Part shown: piece by piece, positions 4,811 through 6,682 of the stretch
Layout of the letters: each line of letters opens with the position of its first letter
Numbering within the stretch: the first letter of the stretch is position 1
DNA from: an uncultured Ruminococcus sp.
GTDB lineage: Bacteria > Bacillota > Clostridia > Oscillospirales > Ruminococcaceae
Length of the DNA stretch: 6,682 bases
Reading direction: 5' to 3'
Assembly: GCA_946544695.1 (NCBI GenBank)
Contig: CAMNMO010000161.1
Coordinates: forward strand, 1-6,682
Position numbers and translations under genes: made by a program
The notes under the pieces: generated by a model
What the model was told of the DNA's origin: nothing
Databases searched by the model: none
The model's input: only the letters and a program-made list of their open reading frames with translations

Positions 4811-6574
4811 GCTTTCTGCGGCGCAGTTTATGCCGCTTTGCAGTTCGTATATCTGCTTGTAGTAGCCCTCACGCTTTATCAGTTCATCATGTGTGCCGAT
4901 GTCTGCTATCTTTCCGTTTTCGAGAATGATTATCTTGTCGGCGTTTTTAGATGAGGATATCCTCTGTGCAATTATGATCTTGGTGCAGTCGAAATCCAGT
5001 CCGCCGCCCAGACTTTGCTGAATGTAATGTTCTGTCTCCATATCCACCGCTGAGGTGGTGTCATCGAGTATCAGCACAGCGGGCTTTATGGCTATCGCCC
5101 TTGCCAGTGAGATACGCTGTTTCTGTCCGCCCGACAGACCCACGCCACGTTCACCCACTATGGTGTCGTACTTCATTGGCAGCTTCTCGATGAATTCGCT
5201 GGCTGCTGCCAGTTCAGCGCATCTGCGCACATATTCCTCCTCCATGTCGCTGTCGCCGTAGGCAATGTTGGAGTCGATGGTGTCCGAATAAAGCAGAACG
5301 TCCTGCGTGGCTATGCCTATGCTGCGGCGCAGGGTGTGCAGCTTGTGCATGCGAACATTCAGCCCGTCCACCAGCACCTCGCCCTTGTCGCAGTCGAAGA
5401 ATCTTGGTATAAGGTTTATCAGCGAGGTCTTGCCGCTGCCTGTTTCGCCCATGATGACCACAGTTTCACCCGGTGCGATATGGAAGCTTATGTTATCAAG
5501 TATCTTCTTGTCGCCGATCGAGAAGGTGACATTTTTGAATTCCACCTCGCCACGCAGCTTTTCGTCCTTTTCGGCTGCGTCCTCACGGTCAACAATGCGG
5601 GGTGCTTCATAGTATATCTCGATGACCTTGCTTGCAGATGCCATAAAGCGGTGGAAGTCGTTGACATAGTTTCCCATGTTCCTCATGGGGTTGCTTACCG
5701 CCCACAGCAGTCCCGAGATGGCAACATACTGACCCATCGTGAGGTGCTGCTTTATCATGAAGCAGCCGCCGCAAAGCAGCAGCACAACGCTGAGTGCGCC
5801 CGCAGCCACATCAATGAAGGGGTGGTATTTCAGCCATACCATAGCCGCCTTGATGTTTGATGTGCGGTACTCCTCGTCCTTCCGGCGGAATTTCTCTATC
5901 TCATAATCTTCCTTAGCGAACGCCTTTACCACACGGTTGCCCGAGATGTTTTCCTGTGCGGCAGTGTTCAGTGCCGAAGAAGTCTCCCTGACCTTGCGGT
6001 ATGCAGGTCCTGCATGGCGGGAGAAAAGTCTGGTAACGAAGAATATCACAGGTGTCATGGCGAGTATGCACAGGGCAGTCCGCCAGTCGATGGTGAAGAA
6101 ATATATCATAGACGCCAGAAACAGCGCTATGCTTTCCACACAGCCCTTGATGACCCATGATACCATGTGCCTTACCATATCAAGGTCGCCTGTGAGTCTC
6201 GTCATCAGGTCACCCGTGCGGAAACGGTCATAGAAATCCATATCCTGGTTCTCTATCTTGCGGAACAGGTGCGTCCTTACCTTGTATATCATGCCCTGTG
6301 ATGCTTTTTCATAGTACATGTTGCAGGCGTACTGCATGCTTGTTCTCAGCAGCGTGAAGCCTATCATGCCGATTATCAGCCATATCAGCGTATCACGGTG
6401 GTCACGGAGATTTTCGGCGGCATGTTCGTTTGATATGAATGTGTCGATTATCCTTGACTGAAAATAGGGCGAGGTTATGTATAGCCCGTTGCAGGCTATG
6501 GAAAGCATCAGCGCAAAAATGTAGGCAGTCCTGCTTTCCTTCATGTTCACCCACAGCCATTTTAGCTGGAACAT
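4796..6574 (-). CDS. ABC exporter half-transporter with degenerate ATP site
   Basis: This 592-residue type I exporter half has about six membrane helices in residues 17-310 and an intracellular-loop motif YDRFRTGDLMTRLTGD (115-130) typical of the family, then an ATPase domain (about 342-592). Walker A GETGSGKTS (376-384, Lys382), Q-loop Gln424, signature LSGGQ (480-484) and Walker B Asp504 are intact. The catalytic Glu position is Asp505 (LILDDTTS), the switch His is Gln537 (IIAQRIS), and the A-loop aromatic is replaced by Ile353. These changes mark the non-hydrolytic site of heterodimeric exporters such as BmrC, LmrC and TM287, and fit the intact partner encoded next. The start is supported by AAAGGAG 7 bases upstream. 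It is the first visible gene of the operon; a regulator, if any, lies outside the window. Confidence 0.95.
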   Translation of the reverse strand: MFQLKWLWVNMKESRTAYIFALMLSIACNGLYITSPYFQSRIIDTFISNEHAAENLRDHRDTLIWLIIGMIGFTLLRTSMQYACNMYYEKASQGMIYKVRTHLFRKIENQDMDFYDRFRTGDLMTRLTGDLDMVRHMVSWVIKGCVESIALFLASMIYFFTIDWRTALCILAMTPVIFFVTRLFSRHAGPAYRKVRETSSALNTAAQENISGNRVVKAFAKEDYEIEKFRRKDEEYRTSNIKAAMVWLKYHPFIDVAAGALSVVLLLCGGCFMIKQHLTMGQYVAISGLLWAVSNPMRNMGNYVNDFHRFMASASKVIEIYYEAPRIVDREDAAEKDEKLRGEVEFKNVTFSIGDKKILDNISFHIAPGETVVIMGETGSGKTSLINLIPRFFDCDKGEVLVDGLNVRMHKLHTLRRSIGIATQDVLLYSDTIDSNIAYGDSDMEEEYVRRCAELAAASEFIEKLPMKYDTIVGERGVGLSGGQKQRISLARAIAIKPAVLILDDTTSAVDMETEHYIQQSLGGGLDFDCTKIIIAQRISSSKNADKIIILENGKIADIGTHDELIKREGYYKQIYELQSGINCAAESGVTA

Positions 6575-6581
6575 ATTCTTA

Positions 6582-6588
6582 CTCCTTT
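6582..6588 (-). promoter_or_regulatory. Ribosome binding site of the first ABC gene
   Basis: On the minus strand AAAGGAG lies 7 bases before the ATG at 6574-6572. It is a good match and fixes the start. Confidence 0.88.
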
Positions 6589-6682
6589 CTCATTCGGTCA
6601 TCAGCCCGCAGCACGGCTTCACGGAAATCAATTTTTGCGTAATACAAATGGTTGAACATGCATTACGGCTGTAAAATATGGT
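6589..6682 (-). other. Upstream region of the ABC operon, no supported gene
   Basis: On the minus strand one frame is open from the window edge for 30 codons to a TGA at 6592-6590, just before the ribosome binding site. A second frame is open to a TGA at 6630-6628. Neither resembles a known protein end, and 30 open codons are easily reached by chance. I found no convincing pair of promoter hexamers. The operon promoter or a preceding gene may lie to the right of the window. Confidence 0.3.

Noticed and set aside
6589..6682. C-terminal end of a MarR-type regulator upstream of the ABC genes
   Set aside because: Such regulators often precede this kind of operon, but neither open frame reaching the window edge resembles one and both are short enough to occur by chance.

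Overview
The window looks like chromosomal DNA from an anaerobic, fibre-degrading Ruminococcus-type Firmicute (Clostridia). The main clues are two adjacent genes for type I dockerin proteins whose second helices read ISKIAAHVKG or close variants, acidic Pro/Thr linkers of the cellulosome type, Gram-positive Shine-Dalgarno sequences and consensus sigma-A promoter elements. The genus is an inference from motif style; no rRNA or species marker is present.

Left part (1-2973, plus strand). Bases 1-317 are the 3' end of a dockerin gene: an 18-bp tandem repeat coding for an acidic hexapeptide linker, then a canonical two-repeat dockerin, then a strong terminator (341-376). A 263-bp spacer holds an AT-rich tract, a possible upstream promoter, a perfect-consensus promoter (TTGACA, 17 bp, TATAAT), an 11-bp inverted repeat at the predicted mRNA 5' end, and a strong ribosome binding site. 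The next gene (581-2902) encodes a secreted 773-residue protein with an unusual architecture: signal peptide, module A, a different middle module, an acidic linker, an internal dockerin, and a second diverged copy of module A. I recognise no catalytic domain in it. It has its own terminator (2939-2973). The two dockerin genes are therefore separate transcription units.

Right part (2978-6682, minus strand). Two ABC half-transporter genes are arranged as a translationally coupled operon (TAATG overlap), converging on the dockerin gene. The first (592 aa) has a degenerate ATP site: Asp at the catalytic Glu position, Gln at the switch His, and no A-loop aromatic residue. The second (589 aa) has every ATPase motif intact. 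This matches heterodimeric type I exporters of the BmrCD/LmrCD/TM287-288 kind, usually multidrug or lipid-like exporters. The substrate cannot be read from sequence. The two convergent transcription units end in back-to-back hairpins that share a palindromic T/A junction. Bases 6575-6682 hold the operon's ribosome binding site and no gene I can support.

The two halves show no evident functional link. The dockerin proteins probably act outside the cell on plant polysaccharide complexes, while the ABC pair acts in the cytoplasmic membrane. The most unusual item is the internal-dockerin protein with a duplicated module.
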